Positions 1-7,738 of a stretch of DNA of 35,935 nt are shown in pieces; within the stretch, counting starts at the first letter, position 1; the number at the start of each line of letters is the position of its first letter. The stretch spans positions 1 through 35,935 of the forward strand of contig NZ_JANFYN010000024.1 of NCBI RefSeq assembly GCF_024460475.1, in the 5' to 3' direction. The notes under the pieces were generated by a model. The model had not been told where the DNA came from, ran no database searches, and was given only the letters and a program-made list of their open reading frames with translations. The translations under genes were made by a program, and so were the position numbers. Source of the stretch: Holdemanella sp. MSK.7.32 (GTDB lineage: Bacteria; Bacillota_I; Bacilli_A; Erysipelotrichales; Erysipelotrichaceae).

Positions 1-74
<74 letters not shown>

Positions 75-435
75 ATTTAGCTCTTAGATGTCTCTGACAT
101 CTTTCTTTACAATTGTTTGTTTCGAAATTGACGTTTTAGTTTGTATTTTTATTTCCTGTTCAGTTTTCAAAGATCATGTGCACCTCAGCAGTGCTCATCT
201 ATATTACCAAATACTTCCCATCTTGTAAACCCCTTTTTTAAAAAAAATTAAAAAAAAAGAAAAGAAGATTCATTCAGCCCCGTCAAGCCTACTAAAATCT
301 TCTCTCCGTCAAAATTTGTTTTTGACACTAAAAATGATTCGCGCTATCAATTTTACTGTCTGTTATTCTTGCAGAAGTATTAGTATCAATCCCAAATTCC
401 CCAAGCCTTTAAATAACAGCTTTATTTACACTTAT
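75..435 (-). other. rRNA operon leader, no protein gene
   Basis: This is an AT-rich stretch without a credible reading frame. On the minus strand it carries GATCTTTGAAAACTGAACA (about 155-173), which matches the boxA-like antitermination and processing signal found before Bacillota 16S genes. Nearer the gene there is a hairpin, AGATGTC-TCT-GACATCT (87-103), placed where pre-rRNA processing stems usually lie. On the plus strand, TTGACA (322-327), 17 bases and TATCAA (345-350) could be a weak outward promoter. No further genes are seen here. Confidence 0.55.
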
Positions 436-464
436 ATACTACTTAAAAAAAAGCTTTTTTTCAA
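436..464 (-). promoter_or_regulatory. candidate rRNA operon promoter
   Basis: On the minus strand, TTGAAA (464-459), 17 bases and TAGTAT (441-436) give correct sigma-A spacing in front of the 16S leader. The -10 box is imperfect for an rRNA promoter, so this is the best candidate seen rather than a firm call. The TSS would lie about 350 bases before mature 16S. Confidence 0.35.
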
Positions 465-494
465 TGACAAAAGTCACTAATTTCATACATTTTT

Positions 495-503
495 TGGTAA
501 AAT
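495..503 (+). promoter_or_regulatory. extended -10 promoter for the methionine sulfoxide reductase gene
   Basis: TGGTAAAAT fits the extended -10 consensus TGnTATAAT. Transcription would begin near 510, leaving a leader of about 10 bases before the ATG at 520, with only a weak GGTGAT as ribosome binding site. There is no clear -35 box, as is common with extended -10 promoters. Confidence 0.4.
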
Positions 504-519
504 AAGTACGGTGATATAA

Positions 520-966
520 ATGAAAGAAATTTTAATTGAACAATGCAGTTATTTAATCGATGATACACTGCCAAACATCGCAAATATTTCAAATTTAATA
601 GCTTTACTCTATCATGAAATGGAAAACATCAATTGGCTAGGCTTCTATATTTGTGATGAAACAAACAACGAATGTACTCTAGGACCTTTCCAAGGAAAAG
701 TTGCCTGTACACGCATACCATATGGAAAAGGTGTTGTAGGGACTTGTGCTAAAACACAAGAAACACAAAGAATCGAAGATGTACATAAATTCTCAGGTCA
801 CATTGCCTGCGATTGTGCTTCCAATTCTGAAATCTGTATTCCTATAAAAAAAGATGACAAACTCGTTGCCATCTTAGATATTGATTCTTATAAATTCAAT
901 AACTTCTCAAAAGAAGACCAAGCCACCTTAGAAAAGATCTGCGAATTCTTTATTCCCCTTTTCTAA
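520..966 (+). CDS. msrC: free methionine-(R)-sulfoxide reductase, GAF domain
   Basis: This is a 148-aa single GAF domain protein of the fRMsr (MsrC/YebR) family, which reduces free methionine-R-sulfoxide in the cytoplasm using Cys redox chemistry. The family signature LGPFQGK (54-60), the following VAC (C63) and GHIACD (C97) are present, together with SNSEI. The two outer cysteines of the family triad are kept, but the middle one, in GVCG, is Val73, and a cysteine appears three residues later at C76. The length is slightly shorter than the usual 150-165 aa. The 3' end overlaps the convergent AAC(3)-like gene by 17 bases. Family assignment is firm; the exact disulfide relay is uncertain because of the moved cysteine. 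Confidence 0.9.
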   Translation: MKEILIEQCSYLIDDTLPNIANISNLIALLYHEMENINWLGFYICDETNNECTLGPFQGKVACTRIPYGKGVVGTCAKTQETQRIEDVHKFSGHIACDCASNSEICIPIKKDDKLVAILDIDSYKFNNFSKEDQATLEKICEFFIPLF

Positions 967-1663
967 GTACGAAGATATCATCTAGACTCGAATCACTTTG
1001 TAGAACCGTCAAACCATCCAGTAAATCTCTAGATAGTTCATCATCTACAATTTGAACAAGAAACGACTTTGACAATTGACGCTTCGAATGAAGAAAAGCT
1101 CTTTGTACAACAGTCTTACCCAGTTGATACTCATTTGAAAGTGCCTGCACCATTAAACTCTTTTCTGGTGATACACCAATTAGAAGATTGCAGGCCTTTT
1201 TTTCATGCAAGAAAGAAAGACTTCCCTTAAAATTTAGAGCATCATTGACATCCACCTTTAAAAGGTTTTCATCAAAACATCCCCAATACGCAAAACTATA
1301 TACAGGATGATTGGAACGATATACATCTTTATAGTGCAAAAACAAATTTGTGCACTCTTGATAGATTTCACTAGGCGTGTACATCACATGGTAGCCAGGC
1401 AAGTTTTCACGCACTTCTTTCCATTTTTCAAAAGGATATATCATATCCGTACAAGCAGGATCCAGACAAGAATATGAGAAACAAGGCATACATAATAAAC
1501 CTGTATCTCCAATCAATTCTTGCAGTGTTTCTATCAACATTTGATAGTTACCCACCAAGCCACTATAACGAGATAGATCTGCTTCTAATAAAATTTTACT
1601 CCCTTTTTCAATTCCTAAGTCGATAAATATTTGTTTAAAATCTTCTTTTGTATAAATTTCCAT
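950..1663 (-). CDS. AAC(3)-like N-acetyltransferase, divergent
   Basis: This 237-aa protein resembles the aminoglycoside 3-N-acetyltransferase (Antibiotic_NAT) fold. It has a Gly-rich turn, GLVGNYQMLIETLQELIG, then GLLCMPCFSY (about 55-64), followed by YTPSEI and RSNHPVYSFAYWG, all in family order. The usual catalytic His that precedes a conserved Glu near the C-terminal third is not evident; the corresponding stretch reads SLMVQALSNEYQ. The protein is also some 30 aa shorter than typical AAC(3) enzymes. Acetyl-CoA transfer to an amine is therefore possible but not shown, and a resistance role should not be assumed. The gene starts 16 bases after the glpK stop, without an obvious ribosome binding site, and probably depends on glpK transcription. 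Confidence 0.65.
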   Translation of the reverse strand: MEIYTKEDFKQIFIDLGIEKGSKILLEADLSRYSGLVGNYQMLIETLQELIGDTGLLCMPCFSYSCLDPACTDMIYPFEKWKEVRENLPGYHVMYTPSEIYQECTNLFLHYKDVYRSNHPVYSFAYWGCFDENLLKVDVNDALNFKGSLSFLHEKKACNLLIGVSPEKSLMVQALSNEYQLGKTVVQRAFLHSKRQLSKSFLVQIVDDELSRDLLDGLTVLQSDSSLDDIFVLRKGE

Positions 1664-1679
1664 GCCAATATTCTAACTT

Positions 1680-3161
1680 TTATTTATAACTCTGGCAAGT
1701 TTTTACCGCCTTTTTCCAGTTTGAATACAAGCTATCCATTTCTTCTTTGCTCTTTTCTGGCACAAACTCTTTTTGAAGATCTACCCCAAGCTCATCTTGT
1801 GTCCAATACCCACAAGAAAGTCCTGCCAAATAAGCTGCACCTAAAGCCGTTAATTCATTGGTCTTAAAACGTTGAACAGGCATTTGAAGTAGATCACTCT
1901 GGAACTGCAACAAGAAATTATTGGCAGCAGCTCCACCATCCACCTTCATCGATGAAATCTCAATTTGACTGTCTTGCTTCATTGCCTCTAATACATCTTT
2001 TGACTGATACGCCATAGACTCCAAGGCTGCACGAACAATATGATTTTTATTGGCTCCAAAAGTTAAACCAACCATAGTTGCCTGACAAGCATCATCCCAA
2101 TAAGGTGCACCCAAACCTACAAAGGCCGGTACAATATAGACACCATTTGTATTTTCAACACTTTCTGCCATGCCCTGCGTATCTTTCGTATTTTCAAATA
2201 ACTGCAACTGATCACGAAGCCACTTCATTAAACTACCTGAAACAAAAATACTTCCTTCTAATGCATAATTGACTTGATTACCAATTTGCCAAGCAACCGT
2301 CGACAATAAACCATTCTTTGATTCGACGATTTTATCGCCCGTATTCATCAACATGAAGCCACCTGTTCCATAAGTATTCTTAATGCCGCCCGCACTAAAG
2401 CAGCCTTGACCAAATAAAGCCGCTTGCTGATCGCCTACAACGGAACAAATCGGAACTTCTTGACCAAAAAAATGATACGAAGCTGTCTTACAATATGCAT
2501 AGGATGTCGGTTTGACTTCCGGTAAGATTTGTCTAGGAATATCAAACATTTCTAATAATTCTTCATCCCAAGATAATGTATGAATATTAAATAATAGAGT
2601 ACGACTCGCATTCGATACATCCGTAATATGTGTTAAAGAACCCGATAACTTCCATACGATCCAGCTATCCATCGTTCCAAATAATACTTTACCTTTTTTT
2701 GCCTTTTCATAGACATCTGGATTTTGATCAAAAATAAAACGAATCTTACTCGCTGAAAAATAAGGATCAATACGAAGACCCGTTTTCGCCTTCACAACAT
2801 CTTCATACCCCTTCTCTTTCCAACTATCGCAAATACTCTTTGTCTGTTTAGACTGCCATACAATGGCAGGCCTTACAGGAAGCCCTGTTGATGCATCCCA
2901 TAAAACACTTGTTTCACGCTGATTACTTATTCCAATGGCAGCCACTTGTTCTGGACGGATCTTACTTTTTAAGATGACCTCACTCATCACAGCCAAACAC
3001 GCCAACCAAATCTCATTGGCATCTTGTTCTACCCATCCTGGATGTGGGTAGGATATTGTCGTTTCTTTTTGGGCAATCTCAACCACATTGGCTGCCTTAT
3101 CAAATAAAACAGCACGCGTACTTGTTGTTCCGTGGTCAATTGCTAAAATATATTTTTGCAT
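1680..3161 (-). CDS. glpK: glycerol kinase
   Basis: GlpK phosphorylates glycerol to glycerol-3-phosphate with ATP in the cytoplasm. The 493-aa protein is full length for the FGGY family. It has the N-terminal phosphate-binding motif DHGTTSTR (residues 9-16; most GlpK have DQGTTSSR), GWVEQD, and the C-terminal family block VDGGAAANNFLLQFQSD. The loop YHFFGQEVPI contains His230, the position phosphorylated by HPr in Gram-positive glycerol kinases, so activity is probably coupled to the PTS. The start follows GGAGAT at good spacing. No glpF or glpD lies nearby, so this is a stand-alone glycerol gene with an unrelated gene behind it. Confidence 0.97.
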   Translation of the reverse strand: MQKYILAIDHGTTSTRAVLFDKAANVVEIAQKETTISYPHPGWVEQDANEIWLACLAVMSEVILKSKIRPEQVAAIGISNQRETSVLWDASTGLPVRPAIVWQSKQTKSICDSWKEKGYEDVVKAKTGLRIDPYFSASKIRFIFDQNPDVYEKAKKGKVLFGTMDSWIVWKLSGSLTHITDVSNASRTLLFNIHTLSWDEELLEMFDIPRQILPEVKPTSYAYCKTASYHFFGQEVPICSVVGDQQAALFGQGCFSAGGIKNTYGTGGFMLMNTGDKIVESKNGLLSTVAWQIGNQVNYALEGSIFVSGSLMKWLRDQLQLFENTKDTQGMAESVENTNGVYIVPAFVGLGAPYWDDACQATMVGLTFGANKNHIVRAALESMAYQSKDVLEAMKQDSQIEISSMKVDGGAAANNFLLQFQSDLLQMPVQRFKTNELTALGAAYLAGLSCGYWTQDELGVDLQKEFVPEKSKEEMDSLYSNWKKAVKTCQSYK

Positions 3162-3185
3162 AGAAAAAATCTCCTTATATGTCTT

Positions 3186-3214
3186 ATTTTAATCTTTTTG
3201 TAAGCCCTTTACAA
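3186..3214 (-). promoter_or_regulatory. glpK promoter with palindromic operator over the -35 box
   Basis: On the minus strand, TTGTAA (3214-3209), 17 bases and TAAAAT (3191-3186) form a sigma-A promoter. The -35 region is part of a perfect inverted repeat, TTGTAA-GCCCT-TTACAA (3198-3214). The outer bases resemble a CcpA cre site (TG...CA), although the centre differs by length and lacks CG, so the binding protein is not certain. Confidence 0.55.
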
Positions 3215-3223
3215 GATTTCGTA

Positions 3224-3255
3224 GACAAAAGAAAAGAGATGTCAAAAACATCTCT
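3224..3255 (-). terminator. terminator of pheST
   Basis: The stem AGAGATGT / ACATCTCT (3235-3242 with 3248-3255), loop CAAAA, is followed on the minus strand by TTTCTTTTG. The stem begins at the pheT stop codon. Confidence 0.8.
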
Positions 3256-5642
3256 TAACTACGAAGTGTTGCGTTGCAATCTTTTTGAATATGTTCAAGG
3301 ATAGCTTCGAACACTTGGTTGATTTCTTCATCTTTTAATGTATGAGAATCCGACTGGAATGTGATCGATAACGCAACTGATTTTTCATCTTTACTTACGT
3401 GTTCACCTTCATAAACATCAAATACTTCTACATCACGAATGATCATTTCTTTATTTAAACGACCCTGTTTATTGATTGTGTCCACTACCTTTTGTACCGG
3501 CATTGTACGATCTAAAACGAATGCCAAGTCACGAGATACACTTGGATATTTTGAAACTGGAGTGAATTTGATTTTTGATTTTTTCACATCGATCAACGCA
3601 TCAAAATCAAGTTCAGCCATCACAATATTCTTACCATATTGAGGATGAATATCACCTAATAATCCAACACAATCTTTTCCTAACATGATCTTAGCACTAC
3701 GATATGGGTGGAAGTGTGTTGTATCCATATCATTTTCTACAAATGAAATTCTTTGAGCTGCAATACCAATTTGTTCAAAGAAAACTTCTACTAAACCTTT
3801 TAATGTGTAGAAATCACTTGGTGTTACATCACTTGTCCAACGAGTTTGTTGTAAATTTCCACTCATGGCGATAGCTAAATGCATTTTAGCTCCACTTACA
3901 CCAGCTACATCACTCAATTCAAAGACATTGATATCTTTGATATTACGAGCACGGTTATAAGAAACAACATCTAATAAGCTTGGCAAAATACTTGTACGAA
4001 TATAGCGACGCTCTTCACTCATAGGACTAGCTAGTTCGATTGCTTCATCATTATTAAAAATCGCATTGTCTTTCTTTTCTGTACTAACCAAAGTATATGT
4101 TAAACAATCTTGTAAGCCTTGAGCACATAAGAATTGACGTGCCTGACGAGTCAATTGTTGTTTATACGTTAATTTACCTTCTGTCATAGGCATAACTGGA
4201 AGCGTACTAGGCAAACGATCATAACCTAACATACGAATAACTTCTTCGCTTAGATCGGCCATACCTTCCATGTCAGTTCTTGAACTTGGAATGTGGCAAG
4301 TAATTAAATCATCAGCTACTTCAGGTTCAAAGTCTAAACGTGCAAATACATCGATAACTTCATCTAAGTTAAAGTCAGTACCTAAACGATTATTAATAGC
4401 TTCTAAAGTACAAGAAATTGATTTTGGTTCATAAGGAACTTGTCCATATTGAACTGTTTCTTCAATACCTGTCGCATCTGCATATTCAATCAACAATTGA
4501 ACGGCACGATCCAATGCTTTTTTACTAGCTAATGGCTCAATTCCCTTTTGGTAGCGAACGCTTGCTTCTGTTGATAAATTTAAACGACGTGCTGTATTAC
4601 GAATCGCAACATGATCAAAAATAGCACATTCAATAATAATTGAATCCGTTGTATCTAAAATCTTAGAATCATCTCCGCCCATAACACCGGCAATACCGAT
4701 TGGTTTACCTTGATTTGTGATGACGATATCTTCTGGTTTTAATTTATAAGTCACACCATCTAAGGCTGTATATTCTTCATCAAAGCCATCGGCTACGACA
4801 ATACTTTGACTTGGCAATGATTTCGCATCATAAAAGTGCATTGGTTGCCCTGTTTCTAACATAACAATATTTGAAATATCGACAATATTATTGATTGATT
4901 TTACACCACTAGCTGCCAATAATTCTTTCATCCATTTTGGACTTTCTTTGATTGTTAAATGATTAATAACTTTTCCATAGAATAATGGACATTTTGATGT
5001 TGTACTTTCAACATGCAAGTTACTAGGTGTACCTACATCACTAGCCCCTTCATATTTTGGAAGTTTAACTTCACGATTTAAGATGGCACCCGCTTCTTTT
5101 GCCATATTAAATGCAGCTAAACAATCATTACGATTTGGTGTTAAACCAATATCTAACACTTCATCATCTAAACCTAAATAGCCAAGTGGATCTGTATTTC
5201 CTACAGGCGCATCCGCAGGTAATACTTCAATACCACTCTTTTGATCATCACTTAAACTAGCTGGATCTACCCCTAGTTCAAGTAATGAACAGATCATACC
5301 ATTACTTTCAACACCACGAATCACACCATTCTTGATTTCTCCACCAGGTAAAACAGCACCTGGTAGTGCAACAATTACATTTTGTCCTGCAGCCACATTG
5401 GGTGCGCCACACACAATATTGACAACTTCATTTCCTACATTGACAGTAGTACAGTGCAAGTGATCACTATCTGGATGTTCTGTACAAGTTTCAACGTGAC
5501 CAATCACTAAGTTTGTTCCTTGCGATAAATGTTCAATACCTTCTACTTCAAAACCCGCATCGGTAATGCGTTTGGCCATTTCTTCAATAGAAAGATCTTG
5601 TACATCCATAAATTGATTAAACCATTTTCTTGAAATACGCAT
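3255..5642 (-). CDS. pheT: phenylalanine-tRNA ligase, beta subunit
   Basis: The 795-aa protein is full length for bacterial PheT. It starts with MRISRKWFNQF, then has the EMAP-like tRNA-binding domain (about 40-155, VGNEVVNIVCGAPNVAAGQ), the B3/B4 editing domain (about 210-400) and the B5 domain. A catalytic-like core follows, and the C-terminal ferredoxin-fold anticodon-binding domain (about 700-795) begins near KYPSVSRDLAFV. It forms the alpha2-beta2 synthetase with PheS, providing tRNA recognition and Tyr editing. The gene lies 12 bases downstream of pheS, is co-transcribed with it under the T-box, and has a good ribosome binding site (GGAGGATTTAAGT) before the ATG. Confidence 0.98.
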   Translation of the reverse strand: MRISRKWFNQFMDVQDLSIEEMAKRITDAGFEVEGIEHLSQGTNLVIGHVETCTEHPDSDHLHCTTVNVGNEVVNIVCGAPNVAAGQNVIVALPGAVLPGGEIKNGVIRGVESNGMICSLLELGVDPASLSDDQKSGIEVLPADAPVGNTDPLGYLGLDDEVLDIGLTPNRNDCLAAFNMAKEAGAILNREVKLPKYEGASDVGTPSNLHVESTTSKCPLFYGKVINHLTIKESPKWMKELLAASGVKSINNIVDISNIVMLETGQPMHFYDAKSLPSQSIVVADGFDEEYTALDGVTYKLKPEDIVITNQGKPIGIAGVMGGDDSKILDTTDSIIIECAIFDHVAIRNTARRLNLSTEASVRYQKGIEPLASKKALDRAVQLLIEYADATGIEETVQYGQVPYEPKSISCTLEAINNRLGTDFNLDEVIDVFARLDFEPEVADDLITCHIPSSRTDMEGMADLSEEVIRMLGYDRLPSTLPVMPMTEGKLTYKQQLTRQARQFLCAQGLQDCLTYTLVSTEKKDNAIFNNDEAIELASPMSEERRYIRTSILPSLLDVVSYNRARNIKDINVFELSDVAGVSGAKMHLAIAMSGNLQQTRWTSDVTPSDFYTLKGLVEVFFEQIGIAAQRISFVENDMDTTHFHPYRSAKIMLGKDCVGLLGDIHPQYGKNIVMAELDFDALIDVKKSKIKFTPVSKYPSVSRDLAFVLDRTMPVQKVVDTINKQGRLNKEMIIRDVEVFDVYEGEHVSKDEKSVALSITFQSDSHTLKDEEINQVFEAILEHIQKDCNATLRS

Positions 5643-5654
5643 ACTTAAATCCTC

Positions 5655-6689
5655 CTACTCATAACGTTTGAATGTAGAATTGAAACGTTTATCGTTTGTA
5701 TAGAAATGACGAATATCATCAATGCCATACTTCAACATCGCAACACGCTCAATACCTACACCGAACGCAAAACCACTACATTTTTCTGGATCATATCCAG
5801 CCATTTTTAATACGTTTGGATGTACTTCTCCAGCACCTAGAATTTCAATCCATCCAGTACCTTTACATGTTGGACATCCTTTTCCATTACAAATGTGACA
5901 AGAAACATCCACTTCTACACTTGGTTCTGTAAATGGGAAATAACTTGGTCTAAAACGAATTTGACGGTCTTGACCAAATAATTTTTTTGCCATGAATTCT
6001 AAAGTTCCTTTTAAGTCCGCTAATGTAACTTTTTCACCAATAACCAATCCTTCCATCTGCATGAATTGGTGTGAGTGAGTCGCATCATCATCATCACGAC
6101 GGTATACCTTACCTGGACATACAACCTTAATTGGAAGATTTGGTGCACTTTCTTCTAACACAACCATCTGAATCGCTGTTGTATGTGTTCTTAATAGACG
6201 ATTTGGATCAATATATAAAGAGTCCTGCATATCACGTGCTGGGTGATCCTTAGGAATATTGGCTCTCTCAAAACAATATTCATCATCGACAATGTCGTCA
6301 CCTTCAATAACCTGATATCCTAAACCAATGAATAAATCTTCTAATTCCTGGCGCACTAAATTTAATGGATGTGCATTACCTAGTTCTGGTTTACGCCCTG
6401 GCAAAGTGATATCGATCTTTTCGGATTCGATTTTTTTCTGCATTTCTAAAGCTGCCAATTGTTCTTTCTTTTCTTCAATCATCTTAGAAAGATCTTGTTT
6501 CAACTGGTTGACCTTTTGTCCAAAGATAGGTTTTTCTTCTTTCGACAAATCTTTCATACCCTTCATCAACTCTTGAACAGGTCCTTTTTTACCTAGATAC
6601 AAGACACGTAAATCATTCAACGAAGATGAATCTTTGACATCTTGAATTTTTTGTGTAGCTTCCTGCAAAAGCTCTTCGATTGTTTTCAT
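5655..6689 (-). CDS. pheS: phenylalanine-tRNA ligase, alpha subunit
   Basis: This 344-aa class II aminoacyl-tRNA synthetase catalytic subunit charges tRNA-Phe. An N-terminal coiled coil (about 1-90) precedes motif 2 around RTHTTAIQM and VYRRDDDDATHSHQFMQMEG. Motif 3 is GVGIERVAMLKYG near the C-terminus. The CHICNGKGCPTCKGTGW cysteine cluster is a common insert in this family. The open frame extends upstream to 6776, but I place the start at 6689: MKTIEELLQ is the normal N-terminus, AAAGGAAG sits at proper spacing, and the upstream part lies inside the T-box terminator. Confidence 0.97.
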   Translation of the reverse strand: MKTIEELLQEATQKIQDVKDSSSLNDLRVLYLGKKGPVQELMKGMKDLSKEEKPIFGQKVNQLKQDLSKMIEEKKEQLAALEMQKKIESEKIDITLPGRKPELGNAHPLNLVRQELEDLFIGLGYQVIEGDDIVDDEYCFERANIPKDHPARDMQDSLYIDPNRLLRTHTTAIQMVVLEESAPNLPIKVVCPGKVYRRDDDDATHSHQFMQMEGLVIGEKVTLADLKGTLEFMAKKLFGQDRQIRFRPSYFPFTEPSVEVDVSCHICNGKGCPTCKGTGWIEILGAGEVHPNVLKMAGYDPEKCSGFAFGVGIERVAMLKYGIDDIRHFYTNDKRFNSTFKRYE

Positions 6690-6699
6690 GTTGTTCTTC

Positions 6700-6931
6700 C
6701 TTTCCCTAAAAACAAAAAAAGACGACGCAAGAACGACTACTGCCGCGTTACCATCTTGCTTCGTCTTGATAGACACACTTAATTAACCATGATAACCGTA
6801 TGAAACGGAAGAGGTTTTAACTCTTGCTCAAAGGTGAATTCACTATCCCTACTCATATAAACCTTTCACCAATCGGTTTACTCTCTGATCTAAGCGTTAA
6901 ATAGTTACTATGTCTTCTCATTGCTTTAACA
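6700..6931 (-). promoter_or_regulatory. T-box riboswitch controlling pheST (Phe, UUC specifier)
   Basis: The leader RNA senses uncharged tRNA-Phe. On the minus strand, Stem I carries AGAGAG and an AGTA-type element, and ends with GTGAATTCACC, where UUC (6838-6836) is the likely specifier codon. The T-box sequence AAGATGGTAACGCGG is close to the AAGGGTGGTACCGCG consensus. The competing terminator pairs GACGA-A-GCAAGA with TCTTGC-G-TCGTC and is followed by TTTTTTTG. Low Phe-tRNA charging should stabilise the antiterminator and allow pheST expression. Confidence 0.93.
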
Positions 6932-6937
6932 GTTCAA

Positions 6938-6966
6938 ATTATATCGAAGTCCATGTTTTTTTTCAA
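6938..6966 (-). promoter_or_regulatory. promoter of the pheST T-box transcript
   Basis: On the minus strand, TTGAAA (6966-6961), a 17-base spacer and a perfect TATAAT (6943-6938) lie immediately upstream of the T-box leader. Confidence 0.85.
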
Positions 6967-6975
6967 GCCGAAGTA

Positions 6976-6984
6976 TGGTAATAT
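6976..6984 (+). promoter_or_regulatory. extended -10 box just before the TrmH-family gene
   Basis: TGGTAATAT matches TGnTATAAT. The predicted start of transcription, about seven bases past 6984, falls on or next to the ATG at 6991, and no Shine-Dalgarno sequence precedes that ATG. This suggests a leaderless mRNA. Confidence 0.4.
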
Positions 6985-6990
6985 TTTTTT

Positions 6991-7725
6991 ATGATTCAAT
7001 CTGTAAACAATAAAAAAATAAAAGAATACGCCAAACTGATTCAAAAAAAAGAAAGAGATAAGACAAATCTATTTCTCGTCGAAGGCGAACATATGGTTAA
7101 AGAAGCATTTAACGCAAAGGCTCTACAAGAATTATTTATCCTTGAAGGACTCGAATGTCCAATAGAGTTTAACTATGAAACCGTAACGCAACAAGTATTA
7201 AACAAATTGTCAAACCAGAATTCAAATTCTAAAATGATTGGTGTATGTAAAAAATTAAACTTAAAACCAAAAAAAGAAAATAGTCTTCTATTACTGGATA
7301 ATGTACAAGATCCAGGAAATGTAGGTACGATTTTAAGAACCGCTCATTCTTTTGGCATTGACTGCATTTATATGTCAAAGGGTTGTGCCGATATCTACAA
7401 TCCAAAAACGATTCAGTCCAGTCAAGGAGCCCTATTCTATATTCCTGTTATCCAAACGGATTTAGTAGAAGAAATTAAAAAGCTTCAAGAAAGAAATATT
7501 GAAGTGTATGCCACAGCTTTACATGACAATCACAAGGATCTTCAAAATATTAAGCCAAGTGAAAAATACGCAATTCTAGTTGGTAATGAAGGACAAGGTG
7601 TGCGCAAGGAATTAATTGATTTAAGTAATCATATTGTCAAAATTGAAATGGAAACTTTTGAAAGTCTAAACGTGGCCATTGCCACATCGATTTGTATGTA
7701 TACATTTAAATACGCAAAAAGGTAG
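6991..7725 (+). CDS. TrmH/SpoU-family RNA 2'-O-methyltransferase (RlmB-like)
   Basis: This 244-aa SPOUT enzyme is expected to transfer a methyl group from SAM to a ribose 2'-OH in rRNA or tRNA. A small N-terminal substrate-binding domain (about 1-90, starting MIQSVNNKKIKEYAKL) is followed by the knotted catalytic domain. That domain has motif 1, NVQDPGNVGTILRTAHSFG, motif 2, ILVGNEGQGV, and motif 3, IEMETFESLNVAIATSI. All three motifs are intact, including the Arg and Asn of motif 1. The exact target nucleotide cannot be told from sequence. The gene is divergent from pheST and convergent with the MATE gene, sharing a bidirectional terminator. Confidence 0.92.
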   Translation: MIQSVNNKKIKEYAKLIQKKERDKTNLFLVEGEHMVKEAFNAKALQELFILEGLECPIEFNYETVTQQVLNKLSNQNSNSKMIGVCKKLNLKPKKENSLLLLDNVQDPGNVGTILRTAHSFGIDCIYMSKGCADIYNPKTIQSSQGALFYIPVIQTDLVEEIKKLQERNIEVYATALHDNHKDLQNIKPSEKYAILVGNEGQGVRKELIDLSNHIVKIEMETFESLNVAIATSICMYTFKYAKR

Positions 7726-7738
7726 CAAATGCTACCTT
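7719..7738. terminator. bidirectional terminator
   Basis: AAGGTAGC-AAAT-GCTACCTT is followed by TTTCATTTTT on the plus strand and by TTTTTG on the minus strand. It lies over the stop of the TrmH gene and the stop of the convergent MATE gene, and serves both. Confidence 0.85.

Noticed and set aside
5696..6576. Several plus-strand frames of 60-80 codons across pheS and other minus-strand genes
   Set aside because: They are antisense shadows of conserved coding sequence, without ribosome binding sites or recognisable proteins.
6690..6776. An N-terminal extension of PheS to 6776
   Set aside because: The extension lies in the T-box terminator, lacks family similarity, and a strong ribosome binding site supports the start at 6689.
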